64,000 bases of DNA, taken from NCBI GenBank assembly GCA_014728295.1, contig WJLW01000025.1, forward strand, positions 1 through 64,000. Reading direction: 5' to 3'. The notes under the pieces were generated by a model. It saw nothing but the letters and a program-made list of their open reading frames with translations, ran no database searches and was not told where the DNA came from. This DNA comes from Chitinivibrionales bacterium. GTDB taxonomy: Bacteria; Fibrobacterota; Chitinivibrionia; Chitinivibrionales; WJKA01. How positions within the stretch are numbered: the first letter of the stretch is position 1; every line of letters begins with the position of its first letter. Positions 42,954-52,179 of the stretch are shown one piece after another. A program made the position numbers and the translations under genes.

Positions 42954-44840
42954 ATGACTACACAACAGCCGGGAAAAAATCTCATGCGACATTTGCTTAT
43001 CATCATGACACCGATCTTCCTGAGTTTAGCCGGGGAGCCGCAGCACTGCGTACTGACCGGATACATTCCCCAGGGTAAATATATACAGGAAGCCTATACC
43101 CTCGATGATTTCGATGCAACGACGATTGACGTACCTGCCTCAGTTACCCGCATGAGTCAACATGCCATATTTCTTGCCATACCCCGCAAGCCTGACTCAT
43201 TCGACGGTATATACCTGTCGTATCTGATAGATCATTCGTCAAGTATGAATTGTCAAGGCGTCCAGGTACGCAAAGATACGACCTATTGTGCCAATGGTAT
43301 TGAAGGCCCGATTCATGATGTTACCATTCCCTATGATGATTCTAACAAGGTGATAAAACGTTGCGCGCAATGCAGCGACAAGATGAGTTCGGGCGATCCC
43401 CATGCCGCGCGTGCGAAAGTGGTGCGCCGCGCACTGCAGAAGCAAAAAGAGCTGATTGGCGGCTTTGCCAGTGTCGGCAAGTACTCCGAAGAACTCGATA
43501 CCACTACCGATTTTCTGGATGTGTCAAATGCAGCCGATTTTGACGCATTGACCCGCGCCGCAAGCATTTCCCTCACCGATAAGGATGCCGTATGGCGTTC
43601 AACACTCACATCGGTAAAGCAGATGTTTAGTGATAGTTCGGTGCCCAGGGATGCAAAAAAAGCGATCGTTATCGTTACTGACGGTCGTGATGTTAACAGT
43701 GGATGGGAGCAGGTTCTGGCCAAGGCATATGGAACTGCACCCGGTTTTTTGCCACCGGTCTATGGTATATTTCTCGGTACGGCAACCGATGAGCCGGTGG
43801 CGTTGGACAATTTGCGCAGGCTGTGCGATCAAACGGCAGGAACCTTCTATCGTGCGCCGCATGGCGATGAAACAATTATCGATTCGATTATCACCGTTAT
43901 CACCACCGGCCCCGAGGTCTATAAGCTGAGGGGCATAGCCGCGACCATGCGCAATACTGCAACCGGCCAACTGGTCAACGGCAGTGCTCCTCCCTTTCGA
44001 GATACGAATTTTCTTGTCACCTGGCAGGAAAAGTTGCTTTTTAATGAGGGCGAGAATGCTGTCGAGTTGACTATTGACTTCCGGGACGGTGCAACGCATC
44101 AGGTTGCTTTTACGATAAACGTTGCCGGCGATGCCAAGCCGGACAGGCTTTTTACCGCTTCATGTTCGGGAATACCTGAGCTGGCGGCCAAGGACGAGAC
44201 GTGGCAAACAACCTACGATACGCTGACCGGTGATCTCGGTGCTTTCAATTTGTTCTTCAGATTAAAAATGCATGGGCGCAAAAAATTCAATGTGCGGGTT
44301 TTTTCGCGTCTTGGCGGTGATACCGAAACGGTTATAATTGACTCGGCTCAGGACAGAATTGGACGAACCGCCGAGCCGGACGGGCGCTTTGTCATGAGCA
44401 AATTGACTGCTTTGAGCTTTCTTGACAGTGCGCAATCGCCCTCAAGGGAAAATGAGATCGTGGAGGTAGCGTTTCAGGATTCTCTGGTTATGCGCTGGGA
44501 AAATCCCGATGATCTTCGCGACACTGCGGTTGCTTTTATTCCCGTACTCAAGGAACACCAGCCTCTGGCGGCCGGTTTCAGGCCCAACTCACCGGCCAGT
44601 CTCAAACAGGATGCGCTCATAAGCCCTAACGGCGCACTGCGACAATTGCTGGCGACATCTCCGGTTCCCATCGTATCGGTACAACTGTTTGATGCGCTTG
44701 GAAATGCCCGATTGATACTTGATGGAAGCAAAAAAAATGTTGTCAAGGCCCGGCTGGGACCACTTGGAGGCGGGATCTATTTCATCCGGGTAAAAACAAT
44801 AGGCCATGCGTTTGTTAAACGTGTTGAGGTGCTCAGATAA
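42954..44840 (+). CDS. Secreted von Willebrand A-domain protein with sorting tail
   Basis: A roughly 628-residue protein with a signal peptide (MRHLLIIMTPIFLSLAG region). Its VWA domain begins YLIDHSSSM (complete DxSxS MIDAS) and continues to IVIVTDGRDVNSGW, with a six-Cys insertion between them. A beta-rich part follows, and the end is a type IX-like tail (VQLFDALGNARLIL, GGGIYFIRVKT). VWA domains bind proteins through a metal. The frame begins with GTG at 42933, but AAAGGA favours the ATG at 42954; an ATG at 42984 is also possible. It probably forms an operon with the DUF4114-like gene 31 bases upstream. Confidence 0.77.
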   Translation: MTTQQPGKNLMRHLLIIMTPIFLSLAGEPQHCVLTGYIPQGKYIQEAYTLDDFDATTIDVPASVTRMSQHAIFLAIPRKPDSFDGIYLSYLIDHSSSMNCQGVQVRKDTTYCANGIEGPIHDVTIPYDDSNKVIKRCAQCSDKMSSGDPHAARAKVVRRALQKQKELIGGFASVGKYSEELDTTTDFLDVSNAADFDALTRAASISLTDKDAVWRSTLTSVKQMFSDSSVPRDAKKAIVIVTDGRDVNSGWEQVLAKAYGTAPGFLPPVYGIFLGTATDEPVALDNLRRLCDQTAGTFYRAPHGDETIIDSIITVITTGPEVYKLRGIAATMRNTATGQLVNGSAPPFRDTNFLVTWQEKLLFNEGENAVELTIDFRDGATHQVAFTINVAGDAKPDRLFTASCSGIPELAAKDETWQTTYDTLTGDLGAFNLFFRLKMHGRKKFNVRVFSRLGGDTETVIIDSAQDRIGRTAEPDGRFVMSKLTALSFLDSAQSPSRENEIVEVAFQDSLVMRWENPDDLRDTAVAFIPVLKEHQPLAAGFRPNSPASLKQDALISPNGALRQLLATSPVPIVSVQLFDALGNARLILDGSKKNVVKARLGPLGGGIYFIRVKTIGHAFVKRVEVLR

Positions 44841-44866
44841 AACGTATCCGTGAAGACGGTCCTCCA

Positions 44867-46072
44867 CTACCTGCGCCGACTTTTATCCTGGATGCATTTC
44901 CAGATTGCACTGGCCACCGGGGGACATCCCCTGACGAAAAGGCGGTTTTCGCTGTGCGGCGCCGTGCAGTTGCCAATGCACAGCGTTTGCGGCGGCAGTT
45001 CACTGTGCCCTTTGCCGATGGCAATCTGCAAGGCGCCGGCATCCGGAAAGTAGTCGAAAATATCCTTCCCATACCGCTTCAGAAACAGCAATACCGTAGA
45101 TTGACATGCGCTACACGACTTGTTGTCCAGCACTTCGATATTGGGGAATTTGATCGAAATCGTATCCGGCGCCGCAGCAAAAGGCTGATGCCACTTTTTC
45201 CAGTCCGGTGGATGAATAGTCAGGTATGCAAGGTCAATAATGCCATAGCCGCGCTCGGCGCCGATTCGTAGATGGGCAATCTCAGCGGCATTCGTACCGA
45301 TCAGTGTGCAGGCAACTGCATCCGCAGCAAACGGATCCGCACTGCACACGATCGTGTCAAGCCTTTTGGGCTCCCCGGCGCTGGGCCCCAGTCCTTCCAT
45401 GCCGATCGTGCCGTCAATAATCGCAAAGTGCGGTCGCAACACCGACGACATGTCGGCAATGGCAACGTTCAGTGGTTTTTCGTAACTGTTGTCGGGGCGG
45501 GGAAGCATGTGCAATTCGACTTTGCTGCGGTGGTAGAGACAGCCTTTCATGTTCTTGACAGAAAGGGTCACGCCGGTATGCATATGCATCTTGATCACGG
45601 GAAGAGAAACCAGTAGGTTATAATCGAATACGTCGGCACAAACGCGCAGTTTGTTGATTGCACTGCCGTCCGGAATGTACACCTCTTTTGGTGTGCGTGC
45701 GTCGAAGTCAAGCACCCGGCAGCCACGCTCGTTCGCCACCGCGGCGATTCCGGATTGTTGCAGGGAGTCCTGCGCTTTGATGCCGACAATCGGGCTCTCG
45801 CCGACGGCAACGGTTGCTCCGGCTTTCCGGAATACGTCGATGGCGGCCGCAACTACTTCGGGATTTGTCACGACTCCCGATTCACTCGATGCCGCCCTCC
45901 CCGCGTTTGGTTTGAGCAGGACCTTTGCGCCCTTGAGCGAGGCAAAGCTAAAATGTGAGAGCGCCTCGGTCGTATTTGCATACGGTCCCCGGCCACCACT
46001 GACAGCAACAAAGGGGCCAGGTGTATCGGGAGTAACGTCGAATGGGTTCATGCGCTGATTTGATGCTGCCAT
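44867..46072 (-). CDS. DUF362 family protein
   Basis: The 401-residue protein is a DUF362 member: VLLKPNAGRAASSESGVVTNPEVV, then VSLPVIKMHMHTGVTLSVKNMKG, and SADPFAADAVACTLIG. In many DUF362 proteins a ferredoxin-like 4Fe-4S domain follows. Here the last part has only scattered Cys (CSACQS, LCIGNCTAPH), perhaps one cluster or a metal site. The biochemical role of the family is not established. The gene is convergent with the VWA gene and divergent from the kinase-lyase fusion, with which it shares a promoter region. Confidence 0.85.
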   Translation of the reverse strand: MAASNQRMNPFDVTPDTPGPFVAVSGGRGPYANTTEALSHFSFASLKGAKVLLKPNAGRAASSESGVVTNPEVVAAAIDVFRKAGATVAVGESPIVGIKAQDSLQQSGIAAVANERGCRVLDFDARTPKEVYIPDGSAINKLRVCADVFDYNLLVSLPVIKMHMHTGVTLSVKNMKGCLYHRSKVELHMLPRPDNSYEKPLNVAIADMSSVLRPHFAIIDGTIGMEGLGPSAGEPKRLDTIVCSADPFAADAVACTLIGTNAAEIAHLRIGAERGYGIIDLAYLTIHPPDWKKWHQPFAAAPDTISIKFPNIEVLDNKSCSACQSTVLLFLKRYGKDIFDYFPDAGALQIAIGKGHSELPPQTLCIGNCTAPHSENRLFVRGCPPVASAIWKCIQDKSRRR

Positions 46073-46183
46073 GAGGATCAGTTGTGCAAGAAATGGTAAA
46101 ATACGTTGCTCGGCGCTATGAGGACAATATGCGGTGCTGAGTGTATTTTAGAAATTCGTTAACCTATTCCATTGCAGTGACCT

Positions 46184-47746
46184 ATGCCGGATACGTCTCC
46201 TACACAAACCCATCAGCAATACAAACATCACAAATCCCGGAGTCCGGAGAAAATCGTCAGTGGAATAATCACTGCAAGGTGGGCGCATGCCGCTGCGCCG
46301 GTTATCATTGCCGTAGGGGGCCCGGGCGGCACCGGAAAAACAACCTTTTGCGCTCGATTGTCACAGTTGTTGCCGCAATCGGTGGTCGTGCGCCTTGACG
46401 ATTACAAGACATCACGCAGCACGCGGCAGGACAAAAATGTGTTTGGTGCACATCCTTGCGCCAACAAGATCACGCTCATCAAAAAGCACATTGGCCTGCT
46501 CAAACGAGGGCAATCCATTTCCAAGCCGGTTTATAATGCAGTGAGTGGAGAGGCCGATGCTACCGAAGCGGTTCAGCCGGGCCGCTTCGTTATACTGGAC
46601 GGCGAGATTTCGACGTATAAGGAGTTTCGCGCCGGTGTCGATATCTCGATTTTTATCGACTCGGACTGGAAAACACAGCTTAGTACCCGCATCAATCGTG
46701 ATATAGATTTGCGGGGATACTCCCGTGAAAAGGCAATCGCCACCTTTCTGCAAAGCAATTTGCGCGAATTCGCCAGATTCGGCGCCGAAAGTAAGGCCTG
46801 GGCGGATATTCATCTCTATTGTCACGATGATTACCGGCTGGAAGTCGAAGCTCTGGCGACGGAATACTATTCCCTGGAACAGCAATTAGTTTCCGGCATC
46901 GAGCGCATAGACCTGAGCGGACTTGTCGTTCCACTGGCAACACCCTTTGCATACAATAATCGCGTTGACACACGCAGTCTGGTCAGGCACATCGAATTTC
47001 TGGCCCGGCACGGCGTGAAACGCTTGCTGGTCAACGGAACCACGGGTGAATTCTTTTCACTCACGCTGCAGGAGCGACGTGATACCTTCCTGCTGGCGCG
47101 CCGTTTTTTTCCGGGAATGATTCTATTTCATCCCGGCTGCGATTCATTGGCGCAGGCGCTTGCAGAAGCCGCATGGGCCGAATACCATGGTGCCGATGCA
47201 ATCGTTATGCTCCCTCCCTGGTATATTCCGCGGCTGCCGCACGACGGCATTGTCGCCTACTTCAACCGGATAAGCGAGGCCCTGAGCCTGCCGCTGATCC
47301 TGTATAACTCGCCGCTACAGACCCAAAATGGTTTGACGAAATCGATGCTGAAGCGCATCAGACATCACGGTCTGAAAGATAATGCGAAGGATCTTGCAAT
47401 TATCAAGGCGACACCCCGCTATTTCATCGGCGGCGATCGCATGATTGTGAACGCGTATGAAAAGGGAGCCTGCGGATTTGTGAGCGCAAAGTCGAATATG
47501 CATCCGGCACCGTATGTTGCTCTTGAAAAATATCTTGCAGCAGGGGACTGTGACTCGGCGCAGGCGCAACAGCAGAAGATACATCGTTTGTGTGATGTTC
47601 TCAGCGGTAACCGTGAAATCCCGAAAATTAAATATGCACTTGCGCATCGCATCGACGGGTATAGGAGCGGAGTTCGGCTGCCGCTGCAGGACATATCAGA
47701 TGCCGAACGTAAAGATGTTGATGCGCTGGTTTTGGAATGCAGGTAA
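46184..47746 (+). CDS. P-loop kinase fused to DapA/NanA-type aldolase
   Basis: This 520-residue protein joins two enzymes. Residues about 35-235 form a uridine kinase/phosphoribulokinase-like P-loop domain: Walker A GGPGGTGKTT at 45-54, RLDDY at 70-74 and FVILDGE at 135-141. Residues about 245-515 form a dihydrodipicolinate synthase/N-acetylneuraminate lyase barrel: GTTGE at 285-289, Tyr374 in LILYNSP and a candidate Schiff-base Lys398 in GLKDNAKD. Both active sites look complete. The substrate is unknown; a kinase and an aldolase acting in sequence on a small sugar acid or hydroxy acid would fit. I do not know this fusion from a named pathway. The methyltransferase gene starts three bases later. 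Confidence 0.8.
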   Translation: MPDTSPTQTHQQYKHHKSRSPEKIVSGIITARWAHAAAPVIIAVGGPGGTGKTTFCARLSQLLPQSVVVRLDDYKTSRSTRQDKNVFGAHPCANKITLIKKHIGLLKRGQSISKPVYNAVSGEADATEAVQPGRFVILDGEISTYKEFRAGVDISIFIDSDWKTQLSTRINRDIDLRGYSREKAIATFLQSNLREFARFGAESKAWADIHLYCHDDYRLEVEALATEYYSLEQQLVSGIERIDLSGLVVPLATPFAYNNRVDTRSLVRHIEFLARHGVKRLLVNGTTGEFFSLTLQERRDTFLLARRFFPGMILFHPGCDSLAQALAEAAWAEYHGADAIVMLPPWYIPRLPHDGIVAYFNRISEALSLPLILYNSPLQTQNGLTKSMLKRIRHHGLKDNAKDLAIIKATPRYFIGGDRMIVNAYEKGACGFVSAKSNMHPAPYVALEKYLAAGDCDSAQAQQQKIHRLCDVLSGNREIPKIKYALAHRIDGYRSGVRLPLQDISDAERKDVDALVLECR

Positions 47747-47749
47747 TAC

Positions 47750-48889
47750 ATGTACCAGTATCAAAAATCTCATCGCTATTTCGCCCAGGTTGCTGATGAT
47801 ATAAAAGATCTTGCCGAATATGAGCTCAAATCACTCGGGGCTGACGAAACCCGGCAGGCCTACCGCGGTATCTACTTGCGGGCGGATAAAAAGTCGATGT
47901 ACAAAATCAACTATTGTTCCCGGCTGATCAATCGTGTTCTGGCGCCACTGATGACGTTTGATTGCCACTCCGACAAATATCTCTACAGTCAGGCATACAA
48001 AATTGCCTGGTCGGATTTTCTGAGCCCGGACGATACGTTTGCCGTGTTTGCTACCGTAACGAACAGTGCAATTAAGCATTCCAAATATGCGGCTTTACGT
48101 TTGAAAGATGCGGTCGTGGACTACTTCAAGGATTGCACGGGACGGCGCCCGTCGATTGATACGCGCAATCCGTCCGTCTGGTTTAATCTGTATGTCGAAA
48201 ATAACAAGGCCGTGATCAGTGTGGATACGTCCGGCGGGTCGCTGCATCGTCGCGGTTATCGCAGAGAGTCGCTCGAAGCGCCAATGGCGGAAACTGTTGC
48301 GGCATCGATAATACGTTACAGCCAGTGGGATGGCAACACACCGCTGGTCGATCCGTTTTGCGGGGCGGGGACGTTGTTGTGCGAAGCTTATATGCATGCC
48401 GCAAGCATTCCCGCAAGCATCAAGCGTGTCCAATTTGGATTCGAACGATTGCCGGATTATGATACCGCGTGCTGGCAAGCAATCCGCAATGAAGCTCGCA
48501 GCGCGATCAATGATGTAGCGCAAGGTTTGATTTCGGGCAGTGATGTCGACAGTAAGGCGGTAGGTGCAGCAATCTGCAACTGCAAGGTGCTTGACGAACA
48601 ACAGCGCATTCGCATCACGCGCAAGGATGCTTTCCAGATCGATAGACTGCCAAATTGCACGATCATCTGCAACCCACCCTATGGAATCCGCATGAACAGC
48701 GAGCAAAACCTGGCTCCATTTTATAAACGGCTTGGAGATTTTCTCAAGCAAAAGTGCACCGGGTCAACCGCCTACATTTATTTTGGAAATCGCACCTACC
48801 TGAAGCATATCGGACTCAAACCGGCCTGGAAACAAATTCTCTTCAATGGCGGGCTGGACGGGAGGTTGGCGAAATTCGTCATGTATTAG
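47750..48889 (+). CDS. THUMP-domain 23S rRNA guanine-N2 methyltransferase (RlmL-type)
   Basis: The 379-residue protein has the N-terminal ferredoxin-like and THUMP region (YFAQVADDIKDLAEYELKSLGA) and a Rossmann methyltransferase domain. The SAM loop is LVDPFCGAGTLLCEA and the catalytic motif NPPYG. The length corresponds to the RlmL half of E. coli RlmKL, or YpsC of Bacillus. It should methylate N2 of a guanine in 23S rRNA using SAM. It follows the kinase-lyase fusion by three bases, so the two are co-transcribed, although no functional link is apparent. Confidence 0.88.
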   Translation: MYQYQKSHRYFAQVADDIKDLAEYELKSLGADETRQAYRGIYLRADKKSMYKINYCSRLINRVLAPLMTFDCHSDKYLYSQAYKIAWSDFLSPDDTFAVFATVTNSAIKHSKYAALRLKDAVVDYFKDCTGRRPSIDTRNPSVWFNLYVENNKAVISVDTSGGSLHRRGYRRESLEAPMAETVAASIIRYSQWDGNTPLVDPFCGAGTLLCEAYMHAASIPASIKRVQFGFERLPDYDTACWQAIRNEARSAINDVAQGLISGSDVDSKAVGAAICNCKVLDEQQRIRITRKDAFQIDRLPNCTIICNPPYGIRMNSEQNLAPFYKRLGDFLKQKCTGSTAYIYFGNRTYLKHIGLKPAWKQILFNGGLDGRLAKFVMY

Positions 48890-48909
48890 CCGAAACCGAG
48901 TATCGCATC

Positions 48910-49956
48910 ATGCTCAACGGAGATAAGGCTGGAATGGGAATATGCGCCGGCTGCCTGACCTGCCTGACTGTGCTGACCGCAACAATGACGGCCCGATCTT
49001 GCCCGTGCGATTCTGCAAGCCTGTTTACTTCAGCGACGGGCGGACGAATCAGAGAACATGCTCCGTTGTTTGGCAGCAACGATATTTTAAAGAGATCCGG
49101 AGAATTATGCGCCTATTATTGTAAGTATCGGCTAGTCTATCCTGAATGCAGGCACTCATCGGGCTACGTTGCTTCGGGAAAGCATCGAATCTTCGCAAAT
49201 GTCTGGATTCCGGACTCTGCGCAGGCAACGGTTGTGCTGGTGCACGGCTACCTCGATCACACGGCATTTTACAAACCGGTGATAGATGTGTGCCTCGAAA
49301 ACAACCTGGCCGTTGCCGCCTTTGATCTGCCGGGTCACGGATTGTCAACAGGCCAACCGGCTTCGATCGAGAGTTTTGCCGAATATGCCGATGCGGTTGA
49401 CGACTTCCTGCAGCGTATCGATTCGGTGGCGATCGGGTCTTTGATTGCAGTTGGACACAGCACCGGATGCGCTGCACTGTTTGAGTTTCTCCATGGCCGG
49501 CGGCGGAAACTATTTGATCGGATCATATTCATTGCGCCGCTCGTGCGCAGCAGGTACTGGTCGCTCTCGCATATCGGCAACAAGGTGCTCAGTCCTTTCT
49601 GCAAAACCACTATGCGACTTTTTCGGCGAACCAGCTCCGATGAGAATTTCCTGAAATTCAAGCGCCACGATCCCTTGCAGGCCAAACAATTCCCTGTTCG
49701 CTGGGGACAGGCCTGCTTTGCCTGGAATGAAAAGATACAGTCCTATTCACGGATTTCCGCACGCGTCACCATATTCCAGGGGGCGAAAGATGATGTCGTG
49801 GATTGGAAGTATAATATTCCCTTTCTCAAATCAAAAATAAAAGTAGTTGATGTCACTATGATTGAAGATGCTAAACATCATATCCACAACGAAGCCTCCA
49901 TGTTGCGGGAACCGTTTCTGGATGCGCTGCTGGAGGCAATGCTGGAGGCGAATTAG
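48910..49956 (+). CDS. Alpha/beta hydrolase (monoacylglycerol-lipase-like)
   Basis: The core from about residue 75 is a serine hydrolase of the Hydrolase_4 group: VVLVHGYLDHTAFY (oxyanion region), FDLPGHGLSTG, the nucleophile elbow GHSTG, the acid in FQGAKDDVVD, and the catalytic His in AKHHIHNE. Such enzymes cleave lysophospholipids or monoacylglycerols. The frame is open from 48754, within the previous gene; the ATG at 48910 is the first outside it. The 70 residues before the core are Cys-rich and unlike the family, so the true start may be later or the N-terminus altered. Confidence 0.78.
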   Translation: MLNGDKAGMGICAGCLTCLTVLTATMTARSCPCDSASLFTSATGGRIREHAPLFGSNDILKRSGELCAYYCKYRLVYPECRHSSGYVASGKHRIFANVWIPDSAQATVVLVHGYLDHTAFYKPVIDVCLENNLAVAAFDLPGHGLSTGQPASIESFAEYADAVDDFLQRIDSVAIGSLIAVGHSTGCAALFEFLHGRRRKLFDRIIFIAPLVRSRYWSLSHIGNKVLSPFCKTTMRLFRRTSSDENFLKFKRHDPLQAKQFPVRWGQACFAWNEKIQSYSRISARVTIFQGAKDDVVDWKYNIPFLKSKIKVVDVTMIEDAKHHIHNEASMLREPFLDALLEAMLEAN

Positions 49957-50103
49957 TCGCGCCCGCCAAAAACAGTACAATGCTTACCGTTTTCTTACCG
50001 GCTACTAACAAAATACTCATATCCATATTTTTAATTTCTACATTTCTACGCAGTAAAAAGTTGATGAGCATAGTACCGTCATTTTTTTAGAAAGGGATCG
50101 TAT

Positions 50104-50445
50104 ATGAAACAGCTGGCAATGGTAATCATGATATTTGCAGTCGCGGTGCATGCCGGAAAAGGCTTCGCAAAGCAGTTTCTGCTTTGTGAGGAAGATGCTG
50201 ATACGACCGTAGAGGTTACCAATTTCGGGACCTTTACCTACTATTACAAAATCATCGGTGAGACCGAAGAAGGCTGCAAGGTGATGTCAAAATACCTGAC
50301 GAATGCCGACTCCTCGCTGGTGGGAAAGGAGATTGAATGTATTCTCGACAACAACCTCCCGTTCCGTAAAGCCGTCGGGGACAAAAGCAATTGCACCGGC
50401 GAACTAATTGATCATATTTATCAAAAGGATGCGGAGCAAGAGTAG
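50104..50445 (+). CDS. Small secreted protein, four Cys
   Basis: A 113-residue protein with a signal peptide (cleavage near residue 22, after KGFA) and four Cys in the mature part (LLCEED, EEGCKVM, EIECILD, SNCTGEL), suggesting two disulfide bonds in the periplasm. AAAGGGAT seven bases before the ATG is a good ribosome site. I recognise no family. The next gene is also a small exported Cys-containing protein. Confidence 0.65.
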   Translation: MKQLAMVIMIFAVAVHAGKGFAKQFLLCEEDADTTVEVTNFGTFTYYYKIIGETEEGCKVMSKYLTNADSSLVGKEIECILDNNLPFRKAVGDKSNCTGELIDHIYQKDAEQE

Positions 50446-50555
50446 GACAGGACCTTTTAGGTGCGTTTGCACGGTCATCGTGTACAGCAGCTTCGATATG
50501 CTATTTTCTTATTTCATATGTCGGTGATCATTTTACTTTGGCAATGGAGATACGG

Positions 50556-50963
50556 ATGATGTCTGCACAATTGCAGGTTGCCGGCGTCTGCCTTGTGCTG
50601 GCCCTACTTCCTGCCTGCACCCAGTCTCAGAAAATAGGCGCCGATGAAATTTGCGACGATTACCGGACCTTGCGTCTGCAGCAGGATTCGCTGACGCAGG
50701 AAATTTTTCATATCTATTCCTCAGACCCGCTTTTCTTGCAGAAATTTGCCCAAAGCCGGGAAGCCTGGGAACAATTCTGTGAATCGCATTTGTCGATGAA
50801 GTTTCCGCGACCTGACAAGCAGTATACCTATGGGAGCAATTATCCGATGTGTGTCTGCCTTGAGCGTATTTACCTTGCCGAATTGCGAATCAGTCAACTC
50901 AATGCCTGGGTGCAGGGAACGGCACAGAAGGGAACCTGTCCGGGATCGGTCCTGGTGGAGTGA
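50556..50963 (+). CDS. Lipoprotein resembling LprI/DUF1311 lysozyme inhibitors
   Basis: The 135-residue protein has a lipobox (LLPAC). The mature part has CDDYRTLRLQQDSL, SREAWEQFCES, YGSNYPMCVCLERI and ELRISQLNAW, the spacing of Cys, Trp and Arg seen in LprI/DUF1311-type proteins, some of which inhibit lysozyme. The match is partial. The frame extends to a TTG at 50538, but GGAGAT favours the ATG at 50556. The acetyltransferase gene follows three bases later. Confidence 0.55.
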   Translation: MMSAQLQVAGVCLVLALLPACTQSQKIGADEICDDYRTLRLQQDSLTQEIFHIYSSDPLFLQKFAQSREAWEQFCESHLSMKFPRPDKQYTYGSNYPMCVCLERIYLAELRISQLNAWVQGTAQKGTCPGSVLVE

Positions 50964-50966
50964 TAC

Positions 50967-51446
50967 ATGCCCGACCGTGAAATCCTCGCGGCGCAAATTG
51001 AAGATGCAGCCGAAATTCTGGCTTTGCAAAAGCTGGCATATCGCAGACCGGCAGAGCTGCACAACGACTTGACTATTGTGCCCATGGTGCAAAGCCTTGA
51101 CGAAATGGAAGATGATCTCAGGTCGCAGGCGGTCTTCAAGGTCGTGGAAGAGGGGGCAATTATCGGTTCTGTCCGGGCGTATGTTGTAAACGGTGTATGC
51201 TGTATCGGGCGCCTGATCGTGCATCCGGATTTTCAACGAAGAGGAATCGGTACCGATTTAATGCGCGCGATCGAGGCAAGATTCCGGTCGGCAGATTGTT
51301 TTGAATTATTCACCGGGCCCAAAAGCATCGATGCCGTCCGTCTCTATGAGAAACTGGGATATCAGCGCTGTGATAGGCATCTGACAGAGGGTGATGTCGA
51401 ACTGGTGTTTTTGCGCAAGTTCAGTGCGAAGAGGGATGGCCGCTGA
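50967..51446 (+). CDS. GNAT-family N-acetyltransferase
   Basis: The 159-residue protein has the GNAT fold. The acetyl-CoA motif reads LIVHPDFQRRGIGTDLMRAIEARF, preceded by the AIIGSVRAYV strand and followed by RLYEKLGYQ. It transfers an acetyl group to an unknown amine. GGAG eight bases before the ATG is the ribosome site. It lies three bases after the LprI-like gene and overlaps convergently the end of cbiO by 26 bases. Confidence 0.87.
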   Translation: MPDREILAAQIEDAAEILALQKLAYRRPAELHNDLTIVPMVQSLDEMEDDLRSQAVFKVVEEGAIIGSVRAYVVNGVCCIGRLIVHPDFQRRGIGTDLMRAIEARFRSADCFELFTGPKSIDAVRLYEKLGYQRCDRHLTEGDVELVFLRKFSAKRDGR

Positions 51447-52179
51447 TGTGGTTGTTATGAGTGTGGGGAATCAGGGAATGCGGCTTTTCCAGATGGTGCA
51501 GCTCCATTAATGGCCGGTTTGCAAAGAGCTTGCGGATTTCGTTGCGTGCAACAATGGTGTGCTGATCCAGAATTGCCGCAGCAGTGCAGGTTTCGAGCAG
51601 AAACTCGAGATCGTGTGAAGAGATAATCATGGTCCGATCGAGGCGGTTCAAAGCGTCGATCACCTTTCGCCTGTTTCGCATGTCAAGATTTGAGGTTGGT
51701 TCGTCGAGCAGCAGTACCTCCGGATCCATTGACAATAGCGAGGCTAACGCGACCAGGCGTTTTTCTCCTCCGGAAAGGTGGTGGGGCGCTTTGGCGGCAA
51801 TATCCGGGCAATTGACGTCGCGGAGAGCGGCGCGGGATCGGGCGACCACTTCTTCTTTGGTCAGTTTCATGTTGAGCGGGCCAAAGGCAACATCATCAAA
51901 TACGGTCGCACTGAAGAGCTGATCGTCAGGGGATTGAAAAAGATAAGCCACGCTCGGATTGAAGGCGTGCGGATGAATCGTCACATCGTTCAAGCTTATT
52001 CGCCCCGAATCCGGTTTCAGCATGCCGCAGAGCAGATAGAAGAAGGTCGTTTTCCCGCCGCCGTTGGGACCGACCAGCCCCAGCTTCTCTCCCCGCTGGA
52101 CTACAAGTGACAGGTCGCGCAAAATTGTATCTCGCCCGTAGGCAAATGAAAGCGATTCTACGTGTATACCCGCATTCAT
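51421..52179 (-). CDS. cbiO: Energy-coupling factor ATPase (cobalt/nickel), CbiO
   Basis: The 252-residue ABC ATPase has Walker A GPNGGGKTT, signature LSGGEKRLVALA, Walker B EVLLLDEPTSNLD and the switch His in ISSHD. Its place after cbiM and cbiQ shows it powers an ECF metal transporter. It starts with ATG four bases inside the end of cbiQ (overlap ATGA-type). The product would form the cytoplasmic dimer that drives uptake. It is the last gene of a six-gene minus-strand operon. Confidence 0.92.
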   Translation of the reverse strand: MNAGIHVESLSFAYGRDTILRDLSLVVQRGEKLGLVGPNGGGKTTFFYLLCGMLKPDSGRISLNDVTIHPHAFNPSVAYLFQSPDDQLFSATVFDDVAFGPLNMKLTKEEVVARSRAALRDVNCPDIAAKAPHHLSGGEKRLVALASLLSMDPEVLLLDEPTSNLDMRNRRKVIDALNRLDRTMIISSHDLEFLLETCTAAAILDQHTIVARNEIRKLFANRPLMELHHLEKPHSLIPHTHNNHISGHPSSH

